From: Flavobacteriaceae bacterium
GTDB taxonomy: Bacteria > Bacteroidota > Bacteroidia > Flavobacteriales > Flavobacteriaceae
Assembly: GCA_030835845.1 (NCBI GenBank)
Contig: JAUROD010000006.1
Span: 1-49,827 of the forward strand
DNA: 49,827 nt
Direction: 5' to 3'
Positions within the stretch are counted from its first letter, which is position 1. Each line of letters begins with the position of its first letter. The translations under genes and the position numbers were made by a program. The notes below the pieces were generated by a model. That model did no database searches, was not told the DNA's origin, and saw nothing but the letters and a program-made list of their open reading frames with translations. Positions 41,013 through 49,415 of this stretch are shown in pieces.

Positions 41013-43787
41013 ATGGACAAATACTCCTTTTTGAATGCAGCACATACCGGTTATTTTGCGAAGTTGTATGCACAATACTTACGTCAACCTGATCAAGTAG
41101 AACCTAGTTGGAGAGCTTTTTTTCAAGGGTTTGATTTTGGTGTTGAAAACGGACACGAAGGCAATGTGTTTTTGGATGAAGAAACTTCCGAAGTTCCAGC
41201 GCATTTACAACGTGAATTTAAAGTTGTACAACTTATTGATGCCTACAGAAAAAGAGGACATTTATTTACAAAAACTAACCCGGTACGTAACCGAAGAAAA
41301 TACAGTCCATCATTAGCAATTGAAAACTTTGGTCTTTCAAAAGAAAATTTAAGCGAAGTATTTAATGCTGGTGAGACAATGGGCATTGGACCAACTACTT
41401 TGGCAAAAATCATTGAGCATTTAGAAATGATTTATTGCGAATCTATCGGTATTGAGTATATGTATATTCGCGATCCCGAGAAAGTAACCTGGATACAACA
41501 ACGCTTACAAATCAATAACAATCACCCGAACTTTTCAGTTGAACAAAAAAAGCACATTCTTAAAAAACTCAATCAAGCTGTTTCATTTGAAAACTTTTTG
41601 CACACCAAATACGTGGGGCAAAAACGATTTTCTTTGGAGGGAGGGGAATCCCTTATTCCTGCATTGGACGCTGTGATTGAATCTGCTGCTGAACAAGGAG
41701 TTGAGGAATTTGTTATGGGAATGGCTCACCGTGGTCGTCTAAACACATTGACCAATATTTTTGGGAAGTCTAGTCGTGATATTTTTTCTGAATTTGACGG
41801 AAAAGATTACGAGGAGGTTGTCTTTGATGGTGACGTAAAATACCATTTGGGATGGACCTCGAAAAGAAGCACAGACAAGGGAAAAAAAATAAATATGAAT
41901 ATTGCTCCAAACCCTTCCCACTTGGAAACTGTTGGAGCAGTTGTTGAAGGAATTACCCGTGCCAAACTAGAAAAAAAATACAACTTTGATACCCACAAAG
42001 TCCTCCCTATTATTGTTCATGGTGATGCAGCCATTGCCGGACAAGGATTGCCTTATGAGATTGTTCAAATGGCTCAACTCAAAGGATACGGTGTAGGGGG
42101 AACTGTCCACATTGTTGTGAATAACCAAATTGGTTTTACGACAAATTACCTCGATGCACGTTCATCTACCTATTGCACAGACGTAGCAAAAGTTACTCTA
42201 TCTCCTGTGCTTCATGTCAATGCAGATGATGCAGAAGCAGTTGTTCATGCTACCCTTTTTGCATTGGATTATCGTATGCGATTTGGACGAGATGTGTTCA
42301 TTGACCTTTTGGGTTATAGAAAGTATGGACACAATGAGGGTGATGAACCTAGGTTTACACAACCTAAATTATACAAAGCGATTTCAAGTCACAAAAACCC
42401 TAGGGATATTTATGCTGATCGTCTTATCCAACAAGGGATTGTTACCAAAGAAGACCTTGTGCGAATGGAAAAAGAGTACAAAGCTTCTCTGGAAATTGAT
42501 TTAGAAGATTCACGTAAAATTAAAAAAACTGAAATCACTCCTTTTATGCAAGACGAGTGGAAAGGTTTTCAACGTGTCAACGAAACTGAAATGATGCAAC
42601 CAGTTGACACTGGAGTATCTAAAGAATTACTTACCAAGGTTGGAAAAGCAGTTACTGAATTGCCTTCTGACAAAAAGTTTTTACGAAAAATTGAAAAGCT
42701 AATTGGTGATCGTAAAAGGATGTTTTTTGAAACAGATTCTTTGGATTGGGCAATGGGTGAAATGTTAGCCTATGGAAGTTTACTTGCCGAAGGTCACGAC
42801 ATTCGTATTTCTGGTCAGGATGTGGAGCGAGGTACTTTTTCTCACCGACATGCCATTTTAAAATCTCAGGAATCTGAAGAAGAAACAATCCTTCTAAATG
42901 ATATTCAAGAAGATCAAGGAAAGTTAAGTATTTACAATTCCCTACTTTCTGAATATGGTGTACTTGGTTTTGATTATGGATATGCCATGGCAAGTCCAAA
43001 TGGATTAACCATTTGGGAAGCACAATTTGGTGATTTTTCCAATGGTGCACAGATCATGATTGACCAGTATATTTCTGCTGCTGAGGACAAATGGAAGTTA
43101 CAAAATGGACTGGTAATGTTGTTGCCTCATGGATATGAGGGGCAAGGAGCAGAACACAGTTCGGCTAGAATGGAGCGCTATCTTCAATTGTGTGCAAAAG
43201 ACAATATGTTTGTCGTTAACTGTACCACTCCTGCCAACCTTTTTCATGTCTTAAGACGTCAGGTAAAACCAGTCTATCGCAAGCCTTTGGTGGTTTTTAC
43301 GCCAAAGAGTTTACTTCGTCATCCACTGGTTGTTTCTCCCTTGAAAGATTTTTCACAGGGGTCGTTCAAAACAGTGATTACGGATGAAAAAGTAGCTCCA
43401 AAAAGTGCTAAAAAATTGGTTTTCTGTAGTGGAAAATTTTATTACGACCTTTTTAAAGCACGAGATGAAAAGGAACAACACGATGTGGCTTTAGTTCGTG
43501 TGGAACAACTTTTCCCTATTCCTGTCGATCAAATTCGTGCTGAAATGGATAAATTTAAAGGGGTAGAAGAAATTGTTTGGGCACAAGAAGAACCAAGAAA
43601 CATGGGGTCTTGGTCACATATTTTATTGCACATGCCCGAAGCAGCTCAATTTAGACCAGCTACTCGTCGATTTTATGGTGCTCCTGCTGCTGGAAGCGCA
43701 ACACGATTTAACAAACGTCACCAGGGTGTTATCGACTATGTATTCGATGCAACCAAAGACAATTTTATACAAAAAAAGAAAAACTGA
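41013..43787 (+). CDS. sucA: 2-oxoglutarate dehydrogenase E1 component
   Basis: Thiamine-diphosphate enzyme that decarboxylates 2-oxoglutarate in the TCA cycle. 924 residues from the ATG at 41013; the N-terminus MDKYSFLNAAHTGYFAKLYA is the usual flavobacterial E2-binding start, and the upstream TTG at 40980 overlaps the promoter. Motifs: FVMGMAHRGRLNTL near 230-243, IIVHGDAAIAGQGLPYE near 331 (ThDP/Mg site), VNNQIGFTT, and C-terminal LLPHGYEGQGAEHSSARMER. Followed after 15 bases by sucB. The E3 subunit is not in this window. Confidence 0.97.
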   Translation: MDKYSFLNAAHTGYFAKLYAQYLRQPDQVEPSWRAFFQGFDFGVENGHEGNVFLDEETSEVPAHLQREFKVVQLIDAYRKRGHLFTKTNPVRNRRKYSPSLAIENFGLSKENLSEVFNAGETMGIGPTTLAKIIEHLEMIYCESIGIEYMYIRDPEKVTWIQQRLQINNNHPNFSVEQKKHILKKLNQAVSFENFLHTKYVGQKRFSLEGGESLIPALDAVIESAAEQGVEEFVMGMAHRGRLNTLTNIFGKSSRDIFSEFDGKDYEEVVFDGDVKYHLGWTSKRSTDKGKKINMNIAPNPSHLETVGAVVEGITRAKLEKKYNFDTHKVLPIIVHGDAAIAGQGLPYEIVQMAQLKGYGVGGTVHIVVNNQIGFTTNYLDARSSTYCTDVAKVTLSPVLHVNADDAEAVVHATLFALDYRMRFGRDVFIDLLGYRKYGHNEGDEPRFTQPKLYKAISSHKNPRDIYADRLIQQGIVTKEDLVRMEKEYKASLEIDLEDSRKIKKTEITPFMQDEWKGFQRVNETEMMQPVDTGVSKELLTKVGKAVTELPSDKKFLRKIEKLIGDRKRMFFETDSLDWAMGEMLAYGSLLAEGHDIRISGQDVERGTFSHRHAILKSQESEEETILLNDIQEDQGKLSIYNSLLSEYGVLGFDYGYAMASPNGLTIWEAQFGDFSNGAQIMIDQYISAAEDKWKLQNGLVMLLPHGYEGQGAEHSSARMERYLQLCAKDNMFVVNCTTPANLFHVLRRQVKPVYRKPLVVFTPKSLLRHPLVVSPLKDFSQGSFKTVITDEKVAPKSAKKLVFCSGKFYYDLFKARDEKEQHDVALVRVEQLFPIPVDQIRAEMDKFKGVEEIVWAQEEPRNMGSWSHILLHMPEAAQFRPATRRFYGAPAAGSATRFNKRHQGVIDYVFDATKDNFIQKKKN

Positions 43788-43802
43788 TAAATTCCTTTCT
43801 TT

Positions 43803-45011
43803 ATGATACTTGAAATGAAAGTTCCGTCACCCGGAGAATCAATTACTGAAGTTGAAATCGCACAATGGTTGGTTGCAGACGGTGATTACGTAGAAAAAGA
43901 TCAAGCTATTGCAGAAGTTGATTCTGACAAAGCAACCTTAGAACTTCCTGCTGAAGTAAGTGGAACAATTACACTTAAAGCCGAAGAAGGGGATGCAGTG
44001 GAAGTTGGGCAAGTTGTTTGTCTGATTGATACAGAAGGAAAAAACGATGGATCTTCTACACCGGTAGTAAAGGAAGAAAAAGCAGAAACTCATGCGGAGC
44101 CTGTAGTTACTCCTACTCCTTCAGCTACCTATGCAACAGGAACAGCATCTCCTGCTGCAAAGAAAATATTAGACGAAAAGGGAATAGCTCCCCAGTCTGT
44201 TAAAGGAACAGGTCGTGATGGTCGAATTACCAAACACGATGCAGTGGATGCAGTACCCTCAATGGGAACAGCTCCTGCCTTTGGAGATCGTGAAGTGAGC
44301 AGTAAAAAAATGTCTTTACTTCGTCGTAAAGTAGCTGAGCGATTGGTGACTGTAAAAAACGAAACGGCTATGTTGACGACTTTTAACGAAGTCAATATGA
44401 CCCCAATTTTTAAACTACGTAACCAATACAAAGAAGAATTTAAAACAAAACACGAGGTCGGTTTAGGCTTTATGAGTTTCTTCACCAAAGCTGTCGTTCG
44501 TGCACTTAAAGAATTTCCAGATGTCAATTCAATGATTGATGGAGATCAACAAGTAAAATATGGATATTGTGACATTAGTGTTGCAGTATCTGGTCCAAAA
44601 GGATTGATGGTTCCTGTGGTTAGAAATGCTGAAGAACTTAGCTTTATGGGAATTGAAACCGAAATCAAACGCTTGGCAATTCGCGCTCGTGATGGACAAA
44701 TTACAGTCGATGAAATGACTGGTGGAACGTTTACAATTTCAAACGGTGGGGTTTTCGGGTCTATGTTATCTACACCAATTATCAACCCACCTCAATCGGG
44801 TATTTTAGGTATGCACAACATTATTGAGCGTCCTATTGCAGTTGATGGAAAAGTAGAAATTCATCCAATGATGTATTTGGCACTTTCTTATGATCACCGA
44901 ATTGTAGATGGTCGTGAATCGGTTGGATTTTTGGTAGCGGTTAAAGAAGCACTCGAAAACCCAATAGAATTGCTAATGGACAACAACCCTAAAAAAGCAT
45001 TGGAGCTTTAA
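43803..45011 (+). CDS. sucB: 2-oxoglutarate dehydrogenase E2 (dihydrolipoamide succinyltransferase)
   Basis: Transfers the succinyl group to CoA. 402 residues with one lipoyl domain (1 to about 78; lipoyl-Lys43 in [13 protein letters not shown]), an acidic/proline linker, an E1/E3-binding domain near 113-147 ([15 protein letters not shown] and [11 protein letters not shown]) and the catalytic domain to the end ([20 protein letters not shown] with the active His near 373). In an operon with sucA. Its stop is 2 bases from the stop of the convergent retropepsin-like gene. Confidence 0.97.
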   Translation: MILEMKVPSPGESITEVEIAQWLVADGDYVEKDQAIAEVDSDKATLELPAEVSGTITLKAEEGDAVEVGQVVCLIDTEGKNDGSSTPVVKEEKAETHAEPVVTPTPSATYATGTASPAAKKILDEKGIAPQSVKGTGRDGRITKHDAVDAVPSMGTAPAFGDREVSSKKMSLLRRKVAERLVTVKNETAMLTTFNEVNMTPIFKLRNQYKEEFKTKHEVGLGFMSFFTKAVVRALKEFPDVNSMIDGDQQVKYGYCDISVAVSGPKGLMVPVVRNAEELSFMGIETEIKRLAIRARDGQITVDEMTGGTFTISNGGVFGSMLSTPIINPPQSGILGMHNIIERPIAVDGKVEIHPMMYLALSYDHRIVDGRESVGFLVAVKEALENPIELLMDNNPKKALEL

Positions 45012-45013
45012 TT

Positions 45014-45457
45014 CTAGTCGTCTTTACTATCTAATTTTAAACTCAGCTTTTTGTAGTTGATTTTTGCATTGTTTGCAATCAATACATCTCCACCCAAAAT
45101 ACCATCAATTGATACGCTCCCATTTTCTTCAAGTGCATCGTTGATTGTTCCCATATCAATCAAAATAAAATTGACAGTACCCAAAGCATGTACTTCAAAT
45201 TTCAAAGTACTTTCTGTGGTGTTGTACGCTTTTATTTTTTCTTTTCCTGCAGCAGTTAGCGGTAATTCTTCCGCTTCTTGAGTCAAGTTAAAATCATTCT
45301 TTTTTGACACAGCAATACAACTGTTTGAAGCACCTGTATCGACTAATAAACGAGCAGGTTTTCCATTGATTGAAAGTGTACAAAGGAGGTGTTGACTCTC
45401 CGTTAATTCCAAAGGAATAGTGAGTTGTTTTTTCTTTGGTACTGTGGTGTCATTCAT
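45014..45457 (-). CDS. Retropepsin-like aspartic protease family protein
   Basis: A small single-domain aspartic-protease fold of 147 residues. It has the active-site triad LLVDTGASNSCIAV (near 44-57) and a second-half IDGILGGDVLIAN that completes the half-barrel; such proteins act as homodimers. I start at the ATG 45457 because the extra 11 residues of the longer TTG reading (45490) are not conserved-looking. No signal peptide is visible, so it is probably cytoplasmic. The natural substrate is unknown. A hairpin terminator lies just upstream, which isolates it from the next gene. Confidence 0.85.
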   Translation of the reverse strand: MNDTTVPKKKQLTIPLELTESQHLLCTLSINGKPARLLVDTGASNSCIAVSKKNDFNLTQEAEELPLTAAGKEKIKAYNTTESTLKFEVHALGTVNFILIDMGTINDALEENGSVSIDGILGGDVLIANNAKINYKKLSLKLDSKDD

Positions 45458-45509
45458 ACCTACGAAAGATACTAAATTATGTGCTAACACAACGGTTCAG
45501 CTACCACAA

Positions 45510-45533
45510 AAACCCCCAATCTCTCGGGGGTTT
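45510..45533 (-). terminator. Terminator downstream of the orphan gene
   Basis: An 8-bp stem AAACCCCC/GGGGGTTT with an 8-base loop. On the minus strand it is followed by TTGTGG after a run of five T, about 70 bases past the stop of the 45600-45971 gene. Confidence 0.75.
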
Positions 45534-45599
45534 AAGCATTAATTCCTAATGAACCTTTAACTCATCAATTCATTTCTACTTACTTGGGTTTATGGTGTT

Positions 45600-45971
45600 T
45601 TAATTAGGTGGTAATAAGGTTACTGAAAAACTATCTTTTGCAAAAATGGCAATTGCCCCTTCATCTTCCACGAACAAGACATCTTCAATTGCACTGATGG
45701 TACTGTTTGTTTCTAAGGCTGCAATGATTGCCGCAAGATCACTTCCTTGAGTGATATTTACAGTAGTGCCTTTGATGTTAAAAGTTCCTCCTGAAATATT
45801 TAGTTCTGATATGTTTGCTGCTGTAACAATGATTTTGTGAGCTTCTTTTGTAAAGTTATAAACCTGTTGACTACCATGAAGGCCTAAAGTAGAATGGACT
45901 CCAAAATAAGAATTAGGTTCTAATCCAAATAAAGCATGAGCAGCTTGAGTATTTGAAATAGAGAAAGTCAT
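45600..45971 (-). CDS. Hypothetical protein, probably the C-terminal part of a longer frame
   Basis: The ATG at 45971 gives 123 residues with no recognised domain, rich in beta-type sequence (HKIIVTAANISELNISGGTF, NIKGTTVNITQGSDLAAIIA). The same frame stays open upstream for another 62 codons to 46157 with protein-like content (DSFPNHKQFVEIRIENATNT, INFNLGDGEESISSL), but has no ATG, GTG or TTG before an in-frame TAA at 46160-46158. So the real protein probably begins further up in another frame (see 45972-46183) or the gene is broken. No signal peptide, no membrane segment. It could be a phage-like or adhesin fragment; I cannot say. Confidence 0.6.
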   Translation of the reverse strand: MTFSISNTQAAHALFGLEPNSYFGVHSTLGLHGSQQVYNFTKEAHKIIVTAANISELNISGGTFNIKGTTVNITQGSDLAAIIAALETNSTISAIEDVLFVEDEGAIAIFAKDSFSVTLLPPN

Positions 45972-46183
45972 TGTGGCTATATTACTATAATCAACTGGAG
46001 GACTATAACTGGTAATTAGAGAAGAGATACTTTCCTCTCCATCACCAAGGTTAAAATTGATTGTATTAGTTGCATTTTCTATACGAATCTCAACAAACTG
46101 TTTATGATTGGGAAAAGAATCTTTAGGGGTAAATGTGTCTTCTTTTTTTTCCTTTTTTTAATTTTTTTTGGTTCTACGTCCAA
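45972..46183 (-). other. Open extension of the orphan gene with A-runs and a possible -1 frameshift site
   Basis: Reading the minus strand from a TTG at 46183 gives LDVEPKKIKKRKKK, then reaches a run of eight A followed by G (46150-46142). This contains the slippery heptamer A-AAA-AAG in the correct phase. A -1 slip there joins exactly the frame that continues EDTFTPKDSF into the 45600-45971 gene. Three A-runs of 7-8 lie within 30 bases, so an indel in the genome or the assembly would look the same. Confidence 0.4.
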
Positions 46184-46273
46184 AATTAAATTGCTTAGGT
46201 TCGTTTTGCTAAGTAAATAGAATCATGCACCTAAGTAAAGGTTTAAATAAGATGGATGAGGCATCAATTTCCC

Positions 46274-46281
46274 TATTTTTG
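46274..46281 (+). promoter_or_regulatory. Promoter -7 box of tatD, near-leaderless
   Basis: TATTTTTG, exact TAnnTTTG match, ends 4 bases before the ATG at 46286. It excludes the in-frame upstream start at 46256, which precedes the transcription start. Confidence 0.65.
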
Positions 46282-46285
46282 CAGA

Positions 46286-47059
46286 ATGCAAATCATTGAT
46301 ACCCATACACACCTCTATGTAGAGGAGTTTGACACCGATCGCGATCACGTGATAACTCGTGCCCTTTCGGAAGGTGTAGAGGCTTTTTATCTCCCAAGTA
46401 TTGACAGTAGTTATACCGATCGTATGTATGCCCTTGAGGCAGCATACCCCGGAAAAATCCATTTGATGATGGGACTGCATCCGACTCATGTAAAAGAAGA
46501 TATGGAAGAAGAACTGGCGCATGTAAAAAACAGCCTAGATGCTCGTTCATTTTCAGCAGTTGGTGAAATAGGGATTGATTTGTATTGGGAAAAGCGTTTT
46601 TTAAAGCAGCAACAAGATGCTTTTGATCGTCAAATCAAATGGGCAAAGTCCAAGCAACTTCCAATTGTAATTCATTGCCGTGATGCCTTTGAAGAAGTTT
46701 TTGAGGTTTTGGAATCAAATAAAGGAGGGGATTTAAGAGGTATTTTTCACTGTTTTACAGGAACGTTATCGGATGCGCAACGCGCGATAGGATATAACCT
46801 TAAACTTGGAATTGGAGGAGTAGTGACATTTAAAAATGGAAAAATAGACCAATTTTTAAATGAGCTTCCTTTGGAATCTATGGTGTTGGAAACCGATGCA
46901 CCCTATTTGGCTCCTGTTCCCTATCGAGGAAAGCGAAATGAAAGCGCTTATTTGCCGCTTATTGCCTCCCGTTTGGCTGAGGTTTATCAATGTGATATAG
47001 ATACAATAGCAAAGCAAACGACAAAAAATGCACGTATGGTATTTGATCCTCAGGGATAA
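46286..47059 (+). CDS. tatD: TatD-family metal-dependent deoxyribonuclease
   Basis: Cytoplasmic 3'-5' exonuclease of the TIM-barrel amidohydrolase type. 257 residues from the ATG at 46286. Metal ligands: His7 and His9 in IDTHTHLY, Glu94 in VGEIGIDLY, His130 in IVIHCRDA, His155 in GIFHCFTG and Asp204 in LETDAPYLAP. YRGKRNESAYLPLIA is the family's C-terminal signature. The start is chosen because the promoter box lies inside the longer reading. Monocistronic, followed by tRNA-Ser. Confidence 0.95.
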   Translation: MQIIDTHTHLYVEEFDTDRDHVITRALSEGVEAFYLPSIDSSYTDRMYALEAAYPGKIHLMMGLHPTHVKEDMEEELAHVKNSLDARSFSAVGEIGIDLYWEKRFLKQQQDAFDRQIKWAKSKQLPIVIHCRDAFEEVFEVLESNKGGDLRGIFHCFTGTLSDAQRAIGYNLKLGIGGVVTFKNGKIDQFLNELPLESMVLETDAPYLAPVPYRGKRNESAYLPLIASRLAEVYQCDIDTIAKQTTKNARMVFDPQG

Positions 47060-47124
47060 AATCTACTTTTTGTGACGAATAATTTTAGTGGGATTGATAT
47101 TTTCCGTTATTTCGTGACAAATTT

Positions 47125-47212
47125 AGAGAGGTGGCCGAGCGGTCGAAGGCGCACGCCTGGAAAGTGTGTATACGTCACAAGCGTATCGAGGGTTCGAATC
47201 CCTTCCTCTCTG
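47125..47212 (+). tRNA. tRNA-Ser(GGA)
   Basis: An 88-base class II tRNA. Acceptor AGAGAGG with CCTCTCT, discriminator G (the serine identity base); D-arm GGCCGAGCGGTCGAAGGC; anticodon loop CTGGAAA gives GGA; long variable arm; T-arm AGGG-TTCGAAT-CCCT. The 3' CCA is not encoded. Confidence 0.96.
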
Positions 47213-47218
47213 CAAAAA

Positions 47219-47256
47219 AAAATCCTGAAGATAGCACAGGCTATGCTCAGGATTTT
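47219..47256. terminator. Terminator after tRNA-Ser, bidirectional
   Basis: Stem AAAATCCTGA/TCAGGATTTT enclosing an inner ATAGC/GCTAT stem, followed by TT on the plus strand and by A/T runs on both sides. It may also end the minus-strand CotH remnant. Confidence 0.85.
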
Positions 47257-47283
47257 TTCATTTTCTAAATTGTGTGAGTAAGG

Positions 47284-48174
47284 CTAAAATTCACTTATTT
47301 TTTGATCCATCCAACCTAAACGTGCCTCTAAATTGGCTTTTAAATCAGTAATCACTTGGTTGTAATTGACATCTATACCACTCCAACGAGAATAATTTCG
47401 ATCAATTGCTCCATTTGTGGTGAGGTAGTCCGCTGTATTTTGAACTAAATTAAGCACGGTTGCGTTTGCTAGTTGAGAAGAACGAAAAGTCTCCCAACGT
47501 TCTTTTAAACGTTGTTGAAAAACAGGATCTTCAAGAAGACGTGTCCGCCAAAAGGGAACTAACCAAAGGTCGTTGGGTGCATGGGTGTTATAGTTGGCAA
47601 CCCAATCATTGTCTGGAATTCTGTTTTGTTGATGAAACCCAATATTGAAATCCCATACAGGACCCATTTTGAGTTTTTGACCACGGTCTTTGTGAAGGTA
47701 GGTACTCAGTCGATACCCGTCCACATTTGTGGTAAGCTCATTCATGATGAAAAAATCAACAAAACTATCCAAGTCAATATAGTCTGTGTAGGTTCTTGTT
47801 TGTGAAGAAAAATCATCTGAAAGCAATGCAGATTCAAACGCGTCTATATAGGTTTGAATATATTGTTTTTGTTCGTTGTTAATGTTTGCTGCTTTTGGGT
47901 ATTCGTAGAGAAAGTATGTTTCATATCCCTGTTTTTCTTGATAAGGAGCATCATTAAGTCTGTTTCGATCGGTCGAGTAATTTGATCGAAAACTAATTGG
48001 CTCAGAATACAAAGCATCATCAGCCCAGTTGTTTTCATAGTAGCTAGGAGGTTGGTTTTGGACAACATCACCACCAGCTGTTTTATCAATTTTTAAAATA
48101 TATCCTCCAGTGACATTTGGCTCAGCATTGTCGTTCGTGTTCGTCCCGCTTATACCCTTAAGATCAAAGATTGG
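47284..48174 (-). pseudogene. CotH-kinase-family protein, 5'-truncated remnant
   Basis: The visible frame matches the C-terminal half of CotH-type secreted kinases: VTGGYILKIDKTAGG, then GYETYFLYEYPKAANI, IDLDSFVDFFIMNELTTNVD, KMGPVWDFNIGF (the family's catalytic-region signature) and a normal end RLGWMDQKISEF. It is open back to a TGA at 48177-48175 but has no ATG and no signal peptide; the N-terminal half (typically 150 or more residues) is missing. A TTG at 48012 could start a 242-residue product, but that cuts the domain. Just past 48.13 kb the sequence belongs to another gene on the other strand. I call it a deletion remnant; misassembly is the alternative. Confidence 0.75.
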
Positions 48175-48378
48175 TCATATGATCCAAAATTTTATTTTGA
48201 ATACCTCAAAGAGGTAGCAGGGGACAAACAATCTGACTATAGATATGGAGTAGGGAGTAAAATTGATATCAATGCATTTTCTTCCCTAAATTTTCGCTAT
48301 TTCTATCAAAAATCAGTGTTTCAAGACAATGGAGATGCATTTCACCACGTACTGTCTTTAAAATACAACTTCGGGTAA
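48133..48378 (+). pseudogene. DUF2490-like outer-membrane beta-barrel protein, 5'-truncated remnant
   Basis: An 81-codon frame ending at TAA 48378 that looks like the last strands of a beta-barrel: VRVRPAYTLKIKDWSYDPKF, then YFEYLKEVAGD, DYRYGVGSKIDINAFSSLNF, RYFYQKS, and a C-terminal LSLKYNFG. Alternating hydrophobic/polar strands and the end resemble DUF2490 proteins, usually around 200-250 residues, so about two thirds is missing. There is no start codon with a signal peptide. Its 5' end abuts the CotH remnant head to head. Confidence 0.6.
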
Positions 48379-48393
48379 ATTATTTACCATAAA

Positions 48394-48470
48394 TTCTATG
48401 CTCAATCAGAATGATTTTTTTGATTAATTCGGTCAAAAAAAATCACTAAACAGAACGTAAAGCATAGAAA
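48394..48470. repeat. Nested inverted repeats downstream of the DUF2490 remnant
   Basis: An outer pair TTCTATGCT (48394-48402) / AGCATAGAA (48461-48469) encloses an inner pair TGATTTTTTTGA (48412-48423) / TCAAAAAAAATCA (48433-48445). The inner hairpin could act as a terminator for the remnant. The two-layer fold is unusual for a plain terminator. The rest of 48379-48616 shows no coding potential. Confidence 0.5.
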
Positions 48471-48572
48471 ATCAACACTTCACATTTTGAGATACGAAAA
48501 CTGAGCTGAAAAAGTAAAATAAAATGACTTTCATAGTGCGATTAAAATTTTATGATAAGTCATATTTTTTTT

Positions 48573-48580
48573 TATCTTTA
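48573..48580 (+). promoter_or_regulatory. Possible promoter -7 box of exbB
   Basis: TATCTTTA, seven of eight positions of TAnnTTTG, 36 bases before the exbB ATG, giving a leader of about 30 bases. Confidence 0.4.
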
Positions 48581-48616
48581 GTGCCTTAAATAACAAGTAC
48601 ACAAAATTCACCAAAA

Positions 48617-49387
48617 ATGAAAAAATTATTCGTTTCCCTAGTTATGAGCATGTTCATCGCATCATTTGCGGCAAATGCTAATACAACTAACACAACTAAT
48701 TTAGCTGTTTCTTCTAGTATTCAAGAAGAGGAGCAAGAAGCTGCTCCTGCTGAATCTGCTTCATTTACCCAAGAGCTTAAAAAACGTTTCATCGAAGGAG
48801 GTCCTGGATTTATGGGAATCGTATTGATTTGTTTAATCTTAGGATTAGCAATTGCAATCGAAAGAATTATCTTCCTAAATTTAGCATCAACAAACACTAA
48901 AAAATTGACAGAAGGAGTTGAAGAAGCACTATCAAGTGGTGGTGTTGAAGCAGCAAAAGAATTGTGTCGTAACACAAAAGGACCTGTTGCATCAATTTTT
49001 TATCAAGGACTTGATCGTGTAGATGAAGGAGTTGAAAGTGCTGAAAAAGCAGTTGTCGCTTACGGAGGAGTTCAAATGGGACAATTAGAAAAAAATGTAT
49101 CTTGGATTTCATTGTTTATCGCACTTGCACCTATGCTTGGTTTCATGGGAACAGTAATTGGAATGATTCAAGCATTTGATAAAATTGAAGCAGCTGGAGA
49201 CATGCAACCATCACTTGTAGCAGGAGGTATTAAAGTAGCTCTTTTGACAACAGTATTTGGTCTTGTTGTAGCTATTATTCTTCAAGTATTCTATAACTAC
49301 ATTGTTGCAAAAATCGATGGTATTGTCAACGATATGGAAGATGCTTCCATTACCTTAGTTGATATCCTTGTGGCTCACAAGAAGTAA
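48617..49387 (+). CDS. exbB: MotA/TolQ/ExbB proton-channel family protein
   Basis: Inner-membrane proton channel that powers TonB. 256 residues. An N-terminal signal-like helix (VSLVMSMFIASFAANA) is followed by a Glu/Ala-rich linker (about 34-50), as in many Bacteroidota ExbB proteins. Transmembrane segments are near 64-88, 160-182 and 205-230; the conserved pore stretch reads LAPMLGFMGTVIGMIQAF (near 171-188), with GGIKVALLTTVFGLVVAI in the last helix. The next gene is another membrane protein. ExbD and TonB are not in view, so a TolQ role cannot be excluded, but the flavobacterial exb order fits. Confidence 0.92.
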   Translation: MKKLFVSLVMSMFIASFAANANTTNTTNLAVSSSIQEEEQEAAPAESASFTQELKKRFIEGGPGFMGIVLICLILGLAIAIERIIFLNLASTNTKKLTEGVEEALSSGGVEAAKELCRNTKGPVASIFYQGLDRVDEGVESAEKAVVAYGGVQMGQLEKNVSWISLFIALAPMLGFMGTVIGMIQAFDKIEAAGDMQPSLVAGGIKVALLTTVFGLVVAIILQVFYNYIVAKIDGIVNDMEDASITLVDILVAHKK

Positions 49388-49415
49388 GAAACCCTCTAAA
49401 AAAACACTGTAGATT

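Noticed and set aside
42652-43050. A 132-codon minus-strand frame inside sucA (and a similar one at 44129-44527 in sucB)
   Set aside because: Shadow frames of highly conserved TCA-cycle genes, rich in His/Leu or Ser/Thr and without conserved motifs.
47072-47281. A 69-codon frame covering tRNA-Ser, and one covering the two tRNAs at 19759-20016
   Set aside because: The sequence is explained by tRNA cloverleaves and terminators; such frames are common spurious calls.
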